Below, piece after piece: positions 35,670 to 45,177 of a DNA stretch of 64,000 nucleotides. A model generated the notes under the pieces. That model ran no database searches. It was not told the DNA's origin and saw only the letters and a list, made by a program, of their open reading frames with translations. The DNA is from an uncultured Porphyromonas sp. GTDB taxonomy: Bacteria > Bacteroidota > Bacteroidia > Bacteroidales > Porphyromonadaceae. The translations under genes were made by a program, and so were the position numbers. The stretch covers positions 1 through 64,000 of the forward strand of contig NZ_CABUAN010000008.1 in the NCBI RefSeq assembly GCF_902489635.1. The letters run 5' to 3'. The stretch's first letter is position 1. Each line of letters opens with the position of its first letter.

Positions 35670-37910
35670 ATGTCGAAACATAGCCCTATCATAGCTCGCT
35701 ACCGCACTTTAGGCTTCCTGGCCATCTTGATGACTCTATGGATCTTTATCAAGGTGATCGGCATCATCTTCGTCGAGGGACCTACCTGGCGCAAGATGGC
35801 GCAAAACTTTCATCGCCCAGACACGGTGACGATCTCACCACTGCGTGGCAACATTATTTCGTCAGACGGACACATCGTGGCTATTAGCAAGCCTGCGTAC
35901 AAGCTTTACCTAGACTTTGGCTCAGAGGCTATTCAGCAGATGGAACCCGACTCGCTCTACAAGCAGCTAGACTCGCTAGCCTACCAGATGAGTCTCTGGG
36001 AGAAGGGTGAGCAAGCTACCTACCAGGCTCTACGTAAGCGACTTCGTGAGGGCTATCGCAAGGCGCAGCATAAGCAGCCAGGCTATCGCTACGTATCTAT
36101 ATACCCCTACGAGGTGAGCCATGTGGAGTATCAGCGGCTTAAGCAGACTTATCCACTGATGATGACGGTAGAGCGCAAGGGACGTATAGTGCGTCGCCGT
36201 GGTCCGCTCAGAAATGGGCTGACACATGAGGAGCGTGCACTACGTGACAGACCTTATGGCGAGCTGGCGAGACGTACGATAGGGAGTGTCTACAAGGAGG
36301 TCAAGGGAGATCTCACGCAGGGAGAGTATGGTCTGGAGCAGAGCTTTGACACCCTCCTGCGGGGTGAGCCTGGACTGGCTGTGAGGCAGTACTTAGCGGG
36401 GTCTACCCGACAGAACACGCTACAGCCGCCTCGTGATGGCTACAACGTGTACACCACGCTAGATATGAATCTGCAGCAGATCGTGCACCGTGCGCTCTAT
36501 GAGCAGATGACACAGTTTGAGGCGGACTACGGAGGGGCTATCCTGATGGAGGTGGAGACGGGGCGTATCCTGGCACTGGCCAATCTAACGAAAGGTGGCG
36601 AGAGCTACTATGAGGGGGTCAACTATGCCCTTAGCGCGCTCAACGAGCCTGGCTCTACGATGAAGACGCCCTTTATGATGGCTGCTCTAGATGATGGAGT
36701 CTGTACGCCAAGCGATACCATTGACACTGGAAACGGAGTCTTTAAGTATGGAGGCTACAACATACGTGATCACAATGCCAATCGGGGAGGCTATGGGCGT
36801 ATCTCGGTAGCGCAGGGACTATGGTACTCTAGTAATATCGTCCTGGCTAAAATTGCGATCAAGGGGTATGTGGAGCACCCTGACGGGATCTATCAGCATC
36901 TGAGCAACTATGGCATGCTGGAGCGACTGGACGTAGGTCTCGAGGGTGTCGCTACACCAACGATCATACGACCTGGGGACAAGAGCTACGGTAACTCGAC
37001 GATCCCTGGCATCAGCCGTGGCTATGGTATATCTGTGCCGGCGATCAATACGCTCAACTTCTACAATGGTATCGCCAACGGCGGACGTATCATGCGTCCC
37101 TATCTGGTAGATCGTGTAGAGGATGCAGAGGGCAAGGTGATCCAAGAGTTTCAACCACAGGTGCTGCACGAGAATATCTGCAAGCCGGCTACGCTTGACT
37201 CGATACGCTCCATGCTAGACAATGTAGTCTTACAAGGCACTGCTAAAGGGCCCGTACGCTCTGAGCTGATCTCTATCAGTGGCAAGACGGGTACAGCCCT
37301 GATGAGCAACCATGGTGGCGGAGGTTATCGTGCTAGTGGGGAGGTCTATATGACTTCGTTTTGCGGATACTTCCCTTCTGATCATCCTAAGTATAGTTGC
37401 CTCATCTTTGTAGTCAATCCTCACGGCGTAGGTCGTGCCTCAGGCGGTATCGTAGCTGGTCGTGGTGTGAAGCGTATCGCTGAGGAGATCTACACGCTCT
37501 CTAATCCTATCCTCCTAGACACGATCACACCTCACCCGGCTAGTGAGCGGCTAAAGCACTTGGAGCTAGCTGGCGGTGAGAAGAAGCGTGTCGAGAGCTT
37601 TGTCAAGGCTTACAAGATCCCCGAGGTTAGATCCGAGGGCTCTAGCAAGGTCGCCTCTGACCAACTGGTCGTACCTCAGTATGAACGTGAAGGGGTGGAG
37701 CTGCATCCTCTGGCTCGTTACTCTAAGGGGGTGATGCCTCGACTTGTAGGTTTAGCCCCTAGCGAAGCGGTCTATCAGATTAGTCTGCAGGGGCTGGAGG
37801 TGCAGTTGGTCGGCTATGGACAAGTCATAGCGCAGAGCATCCCTGTCGGGACGCCTATCCACCCAGGTCAGAAGGTGATCCTACATCTAGGCAATAATCA
37901 TAGACAGTAA
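35670..37910 (+). CDS. ftsI: Penicillin-binding protein 3-type division transpeptidase with PASTA domain
   Basis: A class B PBP that cross-links septal peptidoglycan with FtsW. The 746 residues have one N-terminal membrane segment (about 12-32), a dimerisation domain (R-G-N-I-I-S-S-D-G), and a transpeptidase domain with S-T-M-K (near 329), S-S-N (near 388) and K-T-G-T-A (near 535). A C-terminal PASTA domain (about 680-745, M-P-R-L-V-G-L-A-P-S-E-A) is typical for Bacteroidota FtsI and absent from the E. coli protein. It lies between ftsL and murE. Confidence 0.95.
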   Translation: MSKHSPIIARYRTLGFLAILMTLWIFIKVIGIIFVEGPTWRKMAQNFHRPDTVTISPLRGNIISSDGHIVAISKPAYKLYLDFGSEAIQQMEPDSLYKQLDSLAYQMSLWEKGEQATYQALRKRLREGYRKAQHKQPGYRYVSIYPYEVSHVEYQRLKQTYPLMMTVERKGRIVRRRGPLRNGLTHEERALRDRPYGELARRTIGSVYKEVKGDLTQGEYGLEQSFDTLLRGEPGLAVRQYLAGSTRQNTLQPPRDGYNVYTTLDMNLQQIVHRALYEQMTQFEADYGGAILMEVETGRILALANLTKGGESYYEGVNYALSALNEPGSTMKTPFMMAALDDGVCTPSDTIDTGNGVFKYGGYNIRDHNANRGGYGRISVAQGLWYSSNIVLAKIAIKGYVEHPDGIYQHLSNYGMLERLDVGLEGVATPTIIRPGDKSYGNSTIPGISRGYGISVPAINTLNFYNGIANGGRIMRPYLVDRVEDAEGKVIQEFQPQVLHENICKPATLDSIRSMLDNVVLQGTAKGPVRSELISISGKTGTALMSNHGGGGYRASGEVYMTSFCGYFPSDHPKYSCLIFVVNPHGVGRASGGIVAGRGVKRIAEEIYTLSNPILLDTITPHPASERLKHLELAGGEKKRVESFVKAYKIPEVRSEGSSKVASDQLVVPQYEREGVELHPLARYSKGVMPRLVGLAPSEAVYQISLQGLEVQLVGYGQVIAQSIPVGTPIHPGQKVILHLGNNHRQ

Positions 37911-37935
37911 AGTGGAATACTCTTTATAGATAGAT

Positions 37936-39435
37936 ATGAATCTCAAACCACTCAATAATTATATAGTAGCACTCACCGAGGAGCATCTACTGAGCCAAGC
38001 AGACACGGGTAGCGTCTCTACGGAGCAGTGCCAAGTGACCTCTATCGAGCAGGACTCACGTCGTGCCTCCAAGGGATGCATCTTCGTAGCACTACGTGGC
38101 GTACATGTGGACGGTGCCGACTACATTCCAAAGGCGCTTGCAGCGGGCTGTCGTATCATCGTCACAGAGCATCCACGACCCGAAAGCCTCTCTGACGAGG
38201 TGGCATGGCTCACGGTGACCGACACGGCGAAGGCGATAGCGGTCCTAGCCTCTGTCTACTATGACCGTCCGGAGCGACAACTCACGATCGTAGGAGTCAC
38301 GGGGACTAATGGCAAGACGACCACCGCTACGCTATGCTATCAGCTGTGGAGCTGGCTCGGTATGCGAGCTGCACTCTTTAGCACGGTCTGCATACGTATC
38401 GGCGACAAGGAGTATCCCGCCACCCATACGACGCCCGACGCTCTCGAGCTGCATCGTGTGATGCGCGATATGGTCGATGCGGGGTGTCGCTATCTTTTTA
38501 TGGAGGTCTCTTCGCACGCTTTGGTACAGCAGCGGGTCTATGGGTTGCCTTTTGCACTAGCTCTCTTTACCAATCTGACGCGTGACCACCTAGACTACCA
38601 CGGCACGATGCAGGCTTACATTGCGGCAAAGAAGTCTCTCTTTGACAATCTCTCCCCAGAGGCTCACGCGCTAGTCAATGCGGACGATCGCAACGGGAGT
38701 GTCATGGTACAAAACTGCGCTGCACACCTACACACCTATGCGATGCGTAGCCATGCGGACTATATGGCTCAATTGCTGGGGCAGTATGTAGACGGCTCTA
38801 CCCTACTGCTGGACAACGAAGAGGTGGAGATCAAGCTCGTCGGGAGCTACAACGCTTACAATGTGACGGCCGTCTATGGTGTGGCACGCCTTCTCCTGCC
38901 TGATCTGGACAAGAGCGTGATACTACGAGGCATCTCTAGTCTAGAGCATGTGAATGGTCGCTTTGACCTGCTCGCCTCCCCGAGAGGATATCATGTGGTA
39001 GTGGACTATGCGCACACGCCTGACGCTCTGGAAAATCTCCTCAAGACGGTCTCCGAGCTTAACGCCACACGGGTCTACGTCGTGGTCGGCGCTGGCGGTG
39101 ATCGGGATATGGGCAAGCGTCCTGAGATGGGGCGTATCGCCTACAATATGTGCGACCATCTCTACCTTACCTCAGATAATCCACGCTCCGAAGATCCGCA
39201 GACGATCATTGATCAGATGCTCGAGGGCATTCCTCTGGCGGAGCGCGACGAGGTCTACACCAACGTATCTCGTCGCCAAGCGATCACAGACGCTTGCGCA
39301 GCTGCACAGCGTGGCGACCTAGTGGTCATCGCTGGCAAAGGTCATGAGACCTATCAAGAGATCGAAGGTGTCAAGCACCACTTCGACGACAAAGAGGTGG
39401 CGCAAGAGATCTTCGCAAGAGAGGAGCATGCGTAG
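37936..39435 (+). CDS. murE: UDP-MurNAc-tripeptide synthetase MurE
   Basis: It adds the third residue to the peptidoglycan stem peptide in the cytoplasm with ATP. The 499 residues show the Mur ligase P-loop G-T-N-G-K-T-T-T (near 121) and the substrate-choosing motif D-N-P-R-S-E-D-P (near 415), which marks meso-diaminopimelate rather than lysine as substrate. It follows ftsI closely. Confidence 0.96.
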   Translation: MNLKPLNNYIVALTEEHLLSQADTGSVSTEQCQVTSIEQDSRRASKGCIFVALRGVHVDGADYIPKALAAGCRIIVTEHPRPESLSDEVAWLTVTDTAKAIAVLASVYYDRPERQLTIVGVTGTNGKTTTATLCYQLWSWLGMRAALFSTVCIRIGDKEYPATHTTPDALELHRVMRDMVDAGCRYLFMEVSSHALVQQRVYGLPFALALFTNLTRDHLDYHGTMQAYIAAKKSLFDNLSPEAHALVNADDRNGSVMVQNCAAHLHTYAMRSHADYMAQLLGQYVDGSTLLLDNEEVEIKLVGSYNAYNVTAVYGVARLLLPDLDKSVILRGISSLEHVNGRFDLLASPRGYHVVVDYAHTPDALENLLKTVSELNATRVYVVVGAGGDRDMGKRPEMGRIAYNMCDHLYLTSDNPRSEDPQTIIDQMLEGIPLAERDEVYTNVSRRQAITDACAAAQRGDLVVIAGKGHETYQEIEGVKHHFDDKEVAQEIFAREEHA

Positions 39436-39502
39436 ATAGCGTACTTTTGTCCTCACCTTTTACTTAGAGACCTTATAACCTTATCAACTTACCCATCACA
39501 CT

Positions 39503-40762
39503 ATGCTTTATCACCTCTACGATTGGCTACAAGCAAACGACATCCCTGGCTGGCGACTAGCCCAGTATGTCACCTTTCGGGCTGGTGTCAGCTTCATCCT
39601 AGCGTTGATCTTCAGTACGATCATCGGCCGACGCATCATCCACTGGTTGCATCGCATGCAGATAGGCGAGGTGGTTCGTACGCTGGGACTGGAGGGAGAG
39701 GCTATGAAGACAGGCACCCCAACGATGGGCGGTATCATCATCATTATAGCGATCATTGTCCCGACACTCCTCATCGCTCGCCTAGACAATGTCTATATAC
39801 AGCTGATGCTCTTCACGACCCTTACGATGGGTGCCTTGGGCTTTATCGATGACTACATCAAGGTCTTTAAGAAAAACAAGGCGGGACTCCACGGGCGTTA
39901 CAAAATCATCGGGCAGGTACTCCTAGGCGTTGTCGTGGCTCTCACCTTCTACTTGAGTCCAGACATTATCATTCGTGAGAATCAAGAGGTGATCAACAAC
40001 GGACGCATCGAGCAGGTGACCTTCTCTAGTCAAGAGGCGAAGAATACGCAGACAACCATTCCCTTTGTCAAGAACAATAACTTCGACTACCTATCGCTAG
40101 TCCCCGCCTCTACGCCAAATCGCGAGTTGGTCGGCTGGATCCTCTTCTCGATCATCATCATCCTCATTGTGACCTTTATCTCGAACTGTGTCAACCTGAC
40201 AGATGGATTGGACGGACTAGCTGCGGGGACGGCCGCCCCTGCGGGTGTGGCGCTGGCGGTGCTCGCCTATGTCTCCTCACACATAGCACTCGCTAGCTAC
40301 TTTAGTATCATGTTTATCCCAGGTGCTGAGGAGCTGGTGATCTTTGGCGCAGCTTTCGTGGGAGCTACCTTTGGCTTCCTTTGGTACAACGCTTACCCAG
40401 CACAGGTCTTCATGGGCGATACGGGAAGTCTCGCCATCGGCAGTATCATCGCCGTGATGGCTATCCTCATTCGCAAGGAGCTACTCCTACCTATCCTCTG
40501 CTTCCTCTTTATCATCGAGGGACTATCCTCGCTGATACAGCAAGCATACTTTAAGATTACCAAGCGACGCACGGGCACGGGCCGACGGGTCTTCAAGATG
40601 TCACCCCTACACCACCACTTTCAGAAAGCGGGCAATAGCGGTATCGACGCCCTGATTCAGAGACCTCTGGCACCTATCCGAGAGGCTAAGATCACCGTCC
40701 GCTTTTGGCTTATAGCTATCCTGCTGGCTGTACTAACAGTCATCACGCTTAAGATGCGATAA
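39503..40762 (+). CDS. mraY: Phospho-MurNAc-pentapeptide transferase MraY
   Basis: It moves phospho-MurNAc-pentapeptide onto undecaprenyl phosphate to make lipid I. The 419 residues include about ten membrane helices and the catalytic motifs: T-P-T-M-G-G (near 72), F-I-D-D-Y-I-K (near 114), N-L-T-D-G-L-D-G (near 232) and the H-H-H loop (P-L-H-H-H-F near 371). It is longer than the E. coli enzyme (360) because of an insertion near 150-200, common in Bacteroidota. murF, found between murE and mraY in many phyla, is absent here. Confidence 0.97.
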   Translation: MLYHLYDWLQANDIPGWRLAQYVTFRAGVSFILALIFSTIIGRRIIHWLHRMQIGEVVRTLGLEGEAMKTGTPTMGGIIIIIAIIVPTLLIARLDNVYIQLMLFTTLTMGALGFIDDYIKVFKKNKAGLHGRYKIIGQVLLGVVVALTFYLSPDIIIRENQEVINNGRIEQVTFSSQEAKNTQTTIPFVKNNNFDYLSLVPASTPNRELVGWILFSIIIILIVTFISNCVNLTDGLDGLAAGTAAPAGVALAVLAYVSSHIALASYFSIMFIPGAEELVIFGAAFVGATFGFLWYNAYPAQVFMGDTGSLAIGSIIAVMAILIRKELLLPILCFLFIIEGLSSLIQQAYFKITKRRTGTGRRVFKMSPLHHHFQKAGNSGIDALIQRPLAPIREAKITVRFWLIAILLAVLTVITLKMR

Positions 40763-40790
40763 ATAATAGACTTACAACGATCTCACAGAT

Positions 40791-42176
40791 ATGCAACGCA
40801 ACGAATATATCATCCTAGGAGCTGGAGAGAGTGGCGTCGGAGCTGCCATCCTCGCTCAGCAGCAAGGGCTCCCTGTCTTCGTCTCTGACTCGGGACAGAT
40901 CAAGCCTCAGTACAAAGCAGAGCTGGAGCAGTACAGTATCCCCTACGAGGAGGGCGGACACACCTTCTCACGTATTTTATCTGCCCAGGAGGTGATCAAG
41001 AGCCCTGGTATCCCTGACAGCGCACCGCTCATACGACAGCTGGCGGAGCAGCAGACGCCGATCATCAGTGAGATCGAGTTCGCCTATCGCTACGCTGGCA
41101 ACAGTATGATGATCGCTATCACAGGGAGCAACGGCAAGACCACTACGACCAACTGGCTCTACCACACGCTCCACAATGCGGGACTAGATGTCTCTATGGC
41201 AGGCAATGTGGGGACCAGTCTAGCTCGTCAAGTGGCGCTCGCTCCACATGCTTACTATGTGATCGAGCTGAGTAGCTTCCAGCTGGATCACATGTACCAG
41301 TTTAGAGCACACATAGCGATCCTGCTTAATATCACGCCCGACCATCTAGATCGTTACGATCACCAGATGGAGCTATACGCACGAGCTAAGATGCGTATCA
41401 CGCAAAACCAAGAGCCCACCGACTACTTCATCTCTTGGATCGAAGACGACTGGACACAGCGACTACTCAAGGAGCCAGGCATGGGAGCGGGGCGCCGGAT
41501 CTTCTTCTCTACCGAAGCCTCTTCAGACGATGCGGTCGTGGCTTTTAGTCACAACGGACAGCTACGCTTTGCCCTTCAGGAGCCAGTCGTTGAGTTGCCT
41601 GAGACGGCCCTAGCTCTTTCGGGCAAGCACAACGTGCAGAACGCCCTAGCTGTCGGTTGCGCTGCGCAAGCTTTAGGCGTCAAGCCCGAGATCATACGAG
41701 CCTCTCTAGAGACCTTTACCAATGTGCCACACCGCCTAGAGTATATCGCCAGCATCGATGGCGTAGACTACATCAACGACTCCAAGGCGACCAACATCAA
41801 CAGCACGTGGTATGCCCTCGAGAGTATGCGCAAGCCGACGATCCTCATACTAGGAGGCACTGACAAAGGCAATGACTACAACGATCTGATGGATCTAGTT
41901 AAGGAAAAGGTCGTCGGACTGATCTACCTGACGACCGACTCTGCCAAGCTCCACCGCAGCTTCGACAGTGTCATACCCCGCCACGAGGAGGTTACCTCCA
42001 TGCGTGACGCTATCGCTGCAGCTCGCCAGATGGCCAAGGCGGGAGACACCGTATTGCTGTCGCCAGCCTGCGCCAGCTTTGACCTCTTTACCTGCTATGA
42101 AGATCGTGGCGACCAGTTCAGAGCAGAGGTGCTCGCCATCGCTCAGCAGCAACGTGACACCGATAGATCGCTCTAG
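40791..42176 (+). CDS. murD: UDP-MurNAc-alanine:D-glutamate ligase MurD
   Basis: It adds D-glutamate to UDP-MurNAc-L-Ala with ATP. The 461 residues begin with a Rossmann-like domain (L-G-A-G-E-S-G-V-G), then the P-loop G-S-N-G-K-T-T-T (near 113), the N-I-T-P-D-H-L-D-R-Y motif (near 183) and N-D-S-K-A-T-N (near 326). It lies between mraY and ftsW, the usual order. Confidence 0.96.
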   Translation: MQRNEYIILGAGESGVGAAILAQQQGLPVFVSDSGQIKPQYKAELEQYSIPYEEGGHTFSRILSAQEVIKSPGIPDSAPLIRQLAEQQTPIISEIEFAYRYAGNSMMIAITGSNGKTTTTNWLYHTLHNAGLDVSMAGNVGTSLARQVALAPHAYYVIELSSFQLDHMYQFRAHIAILLNITPDHLDRYDHQMELYARAKMRITQNQEPTDYFISWIEDDWTQRLLKEPGMGAGRRIFFSTEASSDDAVVAFSHNGQLRFALQEPVVELPETALALSGKHNVQNALAVGCAAQALGVKPEIIRASLETFTNVPHRLEYIASIDGVDYINDSKATNINSTWYALESMRKPTILILGGTDKGNDYNDLMDLVKEKVVGLIYLTTDSAKLHRSFDSVIPRHEEVTSMRDAIAAARQMAKAGDTVLLSPACASFDLFTCYEDRGDQFRAEVLAIAQQQRDTDRSL

Positions 42177-42190
42177 CCTATCCACTCTCT

Positions 42191-43603
42191 ATGATACCAC
42201 AAGACGAACACAATACTAGCCAAGATACTACGACCCCTTCGGACATCTTCGACCTCTCTCCCCGTGAGGAGACGGCTCCGACCGATAATGAGAGCGTAGA
42301 TCTAGACGAAGAGAGCACTCAGGGCACTGCCGAGGTAGAGACGAAACCACGCAAGCCACGCATTACAGGCGACCGCTCGCTGTGGTTCCTCTACTTTGCC
42401 TTCTTGGCCACGTCACTACTCTTCATCTATAGTGCTACCAGCACGCTAGCTTACCGTGGGGAGAGCCTGTACGCACCCTTTACGGGTCATCTCAAGCACA
42501 TCATCATATCGGTGATTGCGGCGTGGGGCTTCTCACGGATGAACCGTACTTTGACACGCTCCGTAGGGATCCTTATTTTCATCGGATCTTTCGCACTCGT
42601 CATCTTAACCCTCTTCATAGGTACAGAGACCAATGACGCGAAGCGTACGCTACTAGGCATACAACCCTCTGAGTTCTATAAGGTAGGGGTCATCTTCCTC
42701 GCCTCTGCCATCCTCTCTATACGCGAGCTGACTAACAACCAGCGCTTCTACCTCTTCTGCGGGCTCACCGCCATCGGACTCATCTGTGTTGCCAAGGAGA
42801 GTCTCTCGATGGGTATCATCATTACCTTGTTCGTTCTCGGTATAGGTATCGTACAGACGGGCTTCTCCAAGAGTCTCTTCCTCGTTGGTGGCGTTGGACT
42901 TGGTATCATCGCACTACTCGTGGCTAGTCTCTTACTGCTGCCCGATAGCATCGTCATGAAAAACAGTAGCACAGCGCGCTGGAAGGGACGTATCGAAGAC
43001 TTTACCTCTAAGTCTGACTCCAGTAAGTTTGTCATCGACGAGGACAACTTTCAGGAGCAGCACGCACGCATAGCCATAGCACGGAGCAATGGTACGGGCG
43101 TCTTCCCAGGCAATAGTGTGGAGCGAGACATCCTCCCCGAGGCTTACTCCGACTTTATCTATGCGATCATCATCGAGGAGACTGGTTTCATCGGTATGAT
43201 CTGGGTGCCGCTACTCTATATCCTTCTCTTCTTCAAGCTCTCTCGCTGGGCGACACGATCGCAGCGTAACTGGCAGCGCATCTTCCTCCTCGGCGTGGGC
43301 ATCATGTACACCACACAGGCGATCATACACATGTGTGTCGTCACGGGCATCTCACCCAATACGGGTCAGACGCTACCGCTCATCAGTCGTGGAGGTTCTT
43401 CGCTCCTGGCCACCTCCATAGCCATCGGGGTCTGCATAGCGATCACACGGCAGATCCGCGAGGAAGAGTACCATCAGCAATTAAAGAAAGAGCGCGAAGC
43501 TCAGGAGGAGGCAGCTGCCGCCGAAGCGGTTGCTGCGAACAGCTCTACAATCGAAGGGAGTCCTCTACCCTCCTCCTCTGACGAGGTAGATAGTATGGCG
43601 TAG
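42191..43603 (+). CDS. ftsW: Division SEDS glycosyltransferase FtsW
   Basis: It polymerises lipid II at the septum with FtsI. The 470 residues have an acidic N-terminal tail (about 1-55), eight to ten membrane helices, the SEDS motifs (Q-P-S-E-F-Y-K near 157; L-P-E-A-Y-S-D-F-I near 316; L-P-L-I-S-R-G-G-S-S near 396) and an Ala/Glu/Ser-rich C-terminal tail. It is the last gene of the cluster here. The expected next genes murG, murC, ftsQ, ftsA and ftsZ are missing; aroE follows on the other strand only 3 bp away. Confidence 0.95.
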   Translation: MIPQDEHNTSQDTTTPSDIFDLSPREETAPTDNESVDLDEESTQGTAEVETKPRKPRITGDRSLWFLYFAFLATSLLFIYSATSTLAYRGESLYAPFTGHLKHIIISVIAAWGFSRMNRTLTRSVGILIFIGSFALVILTLFIGTETNDAKRTLLGIQPSEFYKVGVIFLASAILSIRELTNNQRFYLFCGLTAIGLICVAKESLSMGIIITLFVLGIGIVQTGFSKSLFLVGGVGLGIIALLVASLLLLPDSIVMKNSSTARWKGRIEDFTSKSDSSKFVIDEDNFQEQHARIAIARSNGTGVFPGNSVERDILPEAYSDFIYAIIIEETGFIGMIWVPLLYILLFFKLSRWATRSQRNWQRIFLLGVGIMYTTQAIIHMCVVTGISPNTGQTLPLISRGGSSLLATSIAIGVCIAITRQIREEEYHQQLKKEREAQEEAAAAEAVAANSSTIEGSPLPSSSDEVDSMA

Positions 43604-43606
43604 TCT

Positions 43607-44371
43607 CTACGCCTGCTTGTTCCAAATGTGCCACGCGTAGCGAGCCTGCACGAGGAGCATCTTCAGTCCATTGATCGTCGTCGCACCTTGCTCACGGCAA
43701 GCCTTGAGGAAGCGTGTCTCCTCTGGGTTGTAGATCAGATCCATACAGACATGCTCCGGCGTGATCCCCTCATAGGGTATCTGCGGACGCTCCATAATAA
43801 GCGATCCCATACCGACGGGGGTAGCGTTGATGATGATCCACTTGTCTGCTATCAGCTCAGGTGTCAGCGCATCGTAAGACAAGATATGCGGAGCTTGCGG
43901 ATCTCTACTGACCAGCGTACAGTCACGACCGAGACGCTTGAGAGCCTGTGCTACCGCTTGGGCTGCACCACCCGTGCCGAGGACGAGTGCATGCTGTCGT
44001 TCGGGCGTGAGTAGCGGCTGCAGACTCTCCACGACACCCTGCACATCCGTATTGTAGCCCAAGAGACGCATCCGTCCTCCCGTGCGATCCACGACGATCG
44101 TATTGACGGCTCCCACATACTTAGCCTCAGTGTCTATCTCATCCAGATAGTTGCACACCTCCACCTTGTAGGGGCTCGTCACATTAAGCCCCACGATGGC
44201 GGGGTTAGACTCCAGCCAAGGTCTCAGTGCCGAGAGATCATCTAGCTCTTGTAATATGTAGCGCGCATCAATCCCCTGAGATTCAAAAAGATCGTTGAAG
44301 TAGTCAGCCGAGAGCGAATGCCCCAAGGGCTTACCTATCAGTGCGTAAATACGTTGCATACTCTTATTCAT
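43607..44371 (-). CDS. aroE: Shikimate dehydrogenase
   Basis: It reduces 3-dehydroshikimate to shikimate with NADPH in aromatic amino acid and chorismate synthesis. The 254 residues show the substrate motif I-G-K-P-L-G-H-S-L-S (near 12), N-V-T-S-P-Y-K (near 63), and the NADP site G-T-G-G-A-A-Q-A-V (near 133). A second ATG four codons in (M-Q-R-I-Y-A-L) is an equally good start. It ends 3 bp from the ftsW stop. It is the last gene of the greA-to-aroE minus-strand series. Confidence 0.94.
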   Translation of the reverse strand: MNKSMQRIYALIGKPLGHSLSADYFNDLFESQGIDARYILQELDDLSALRPWLESNPAIVGLNVTSPYKVEVCNYLDEIDTEAKYVGAVNTIVVDRTGGRMRLLGYNTDVQGVVESLQPLLTPERQHALVLGTGGAAQAVAQALKRLGRDCTLVSRDPQAPHILSYDALTPELIADKWIIINATPVGMGSLIMERPQIPYEGITPEHVCMDLIYNPEETRFLKACREQGATTINGLKMLLVQARYAWHIWNKQA

Positions 44372-44379
44372 TTATGCCT

Positions 44380-45093
44380 CTAAGCTTCTGCCGTGTATAA
44401 GACGCAGATCCCTAGGGGCATTTCTTTATATTGTACCTCACTAAAGCCTGCCCTACGGATCAGTGCCGTCATCTCCTCTCTCTGGGGCATGGCTGTAATA
44501 GACGCTGGGAGATAGCTGTAAGCAGAGCGATCGTGAGCGCATAGCTGTCCAATCCACGGGATCAACCGCTTGGCGTAGATGTTATATCCCTGCCGCAGTA
44601 ACCCTGCACGAGGCTCGCTCAGCTCCAGTATAGCGAGAGCACCCCCAGGTCTTAGGATGCGGTGCATCTCTCGCAAGCCTTGTAGTGGGTCCGAGAAGTT
44701 TCTAATCCCCAGTGTGCAGGTCACCGCATCGACCGACTGCGTGGCTAGAGAGAGCTCCTGACAGTTCTCCGCCAGTAGCGTTACAGGCACTGCCTGTGCA
44801 GCCCGCTTGACACGCTCAGCAGCCACCGCCAGCATACCCTCCGAGAGGTCCACGCCAACTATCTCACGTACCGACGGCAAGTATCGCGAGAGCATCAGGA
44901 TCATATCTCCCGTACCGCAGGCCAGATCAGCCACCTGACGAGGCGCATAGTCCGCCAGATGCTCTATGACCTGCCAGCGCCAAGCCAGATCCATACCGCC
45001 CGTCATGAGGCGATTCATCGAGTCATAGTGCCCAGCGATGCGGTCAAACATCTGTCGCACGTAGCGAGACTTACCATCTAGAGATACAGACAT
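44380..45093 (-). CDS. ubiE: Demethylmenaquinone / ubiquinone C-methyltransferase
   Basis: A SAM-dependent methyltransferase of quinone synthesis. In this menaquinone-using group it should be the last step of menaquinone synthesis (also called menG). The 237 residues show R-Y-V-R-Q-M-F-D-R-I-A-G-H-Y-D, the SAM motif V-A-D-L-A-C-G-T-G-D (near 57) and the family signature around R-N-F-S-D-P-L-Q-G-L (near 131). It lies 8 bp upstream of aroE. Confidence 0.94.
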   Translation of the reverse strand: MSVSLDGKSRYVRQMFDRIAGHYDSMNRLMTGGMDLAWRWQVIEHLADYAPRQVADLACGTGDMILMLSRYLPSVREIVGVDLSEGMLAVAAERVKRAAQAVPVTLLAENCQELSLATQSVDAVTCTLGIRNFSDPLQGLREMHRILRPGGALAILELSEPRAGLLRQGYNIYAKRLIPWIGQLCAHDRSAYSYLPASITAMPQREEMTALIRRAGFSEVQYKEMPLGICVLYTAEA

Positions 45094-45111
45094 AGTAATA
45101 TAGAGATTAGA

Positions 45112-45154
45112 ACCAGCGACTAGGGAGGTTGTACACAGCCCCCTAGTCGCTGGT
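45112..45154 (-). terminator. Terminator of purC
   Basis: A perfect 14-bp stem ACCAGCGACTAGGG/CCCTAGTCGCTGGT with a 15-nt loop lies between purC and ubiE. The run after it is only moderately T-rich, so it may give partial termination. Confidence 0.75.
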
Positions 45155-45177
45155 CCATATATGTAATCAGGTTGTTG

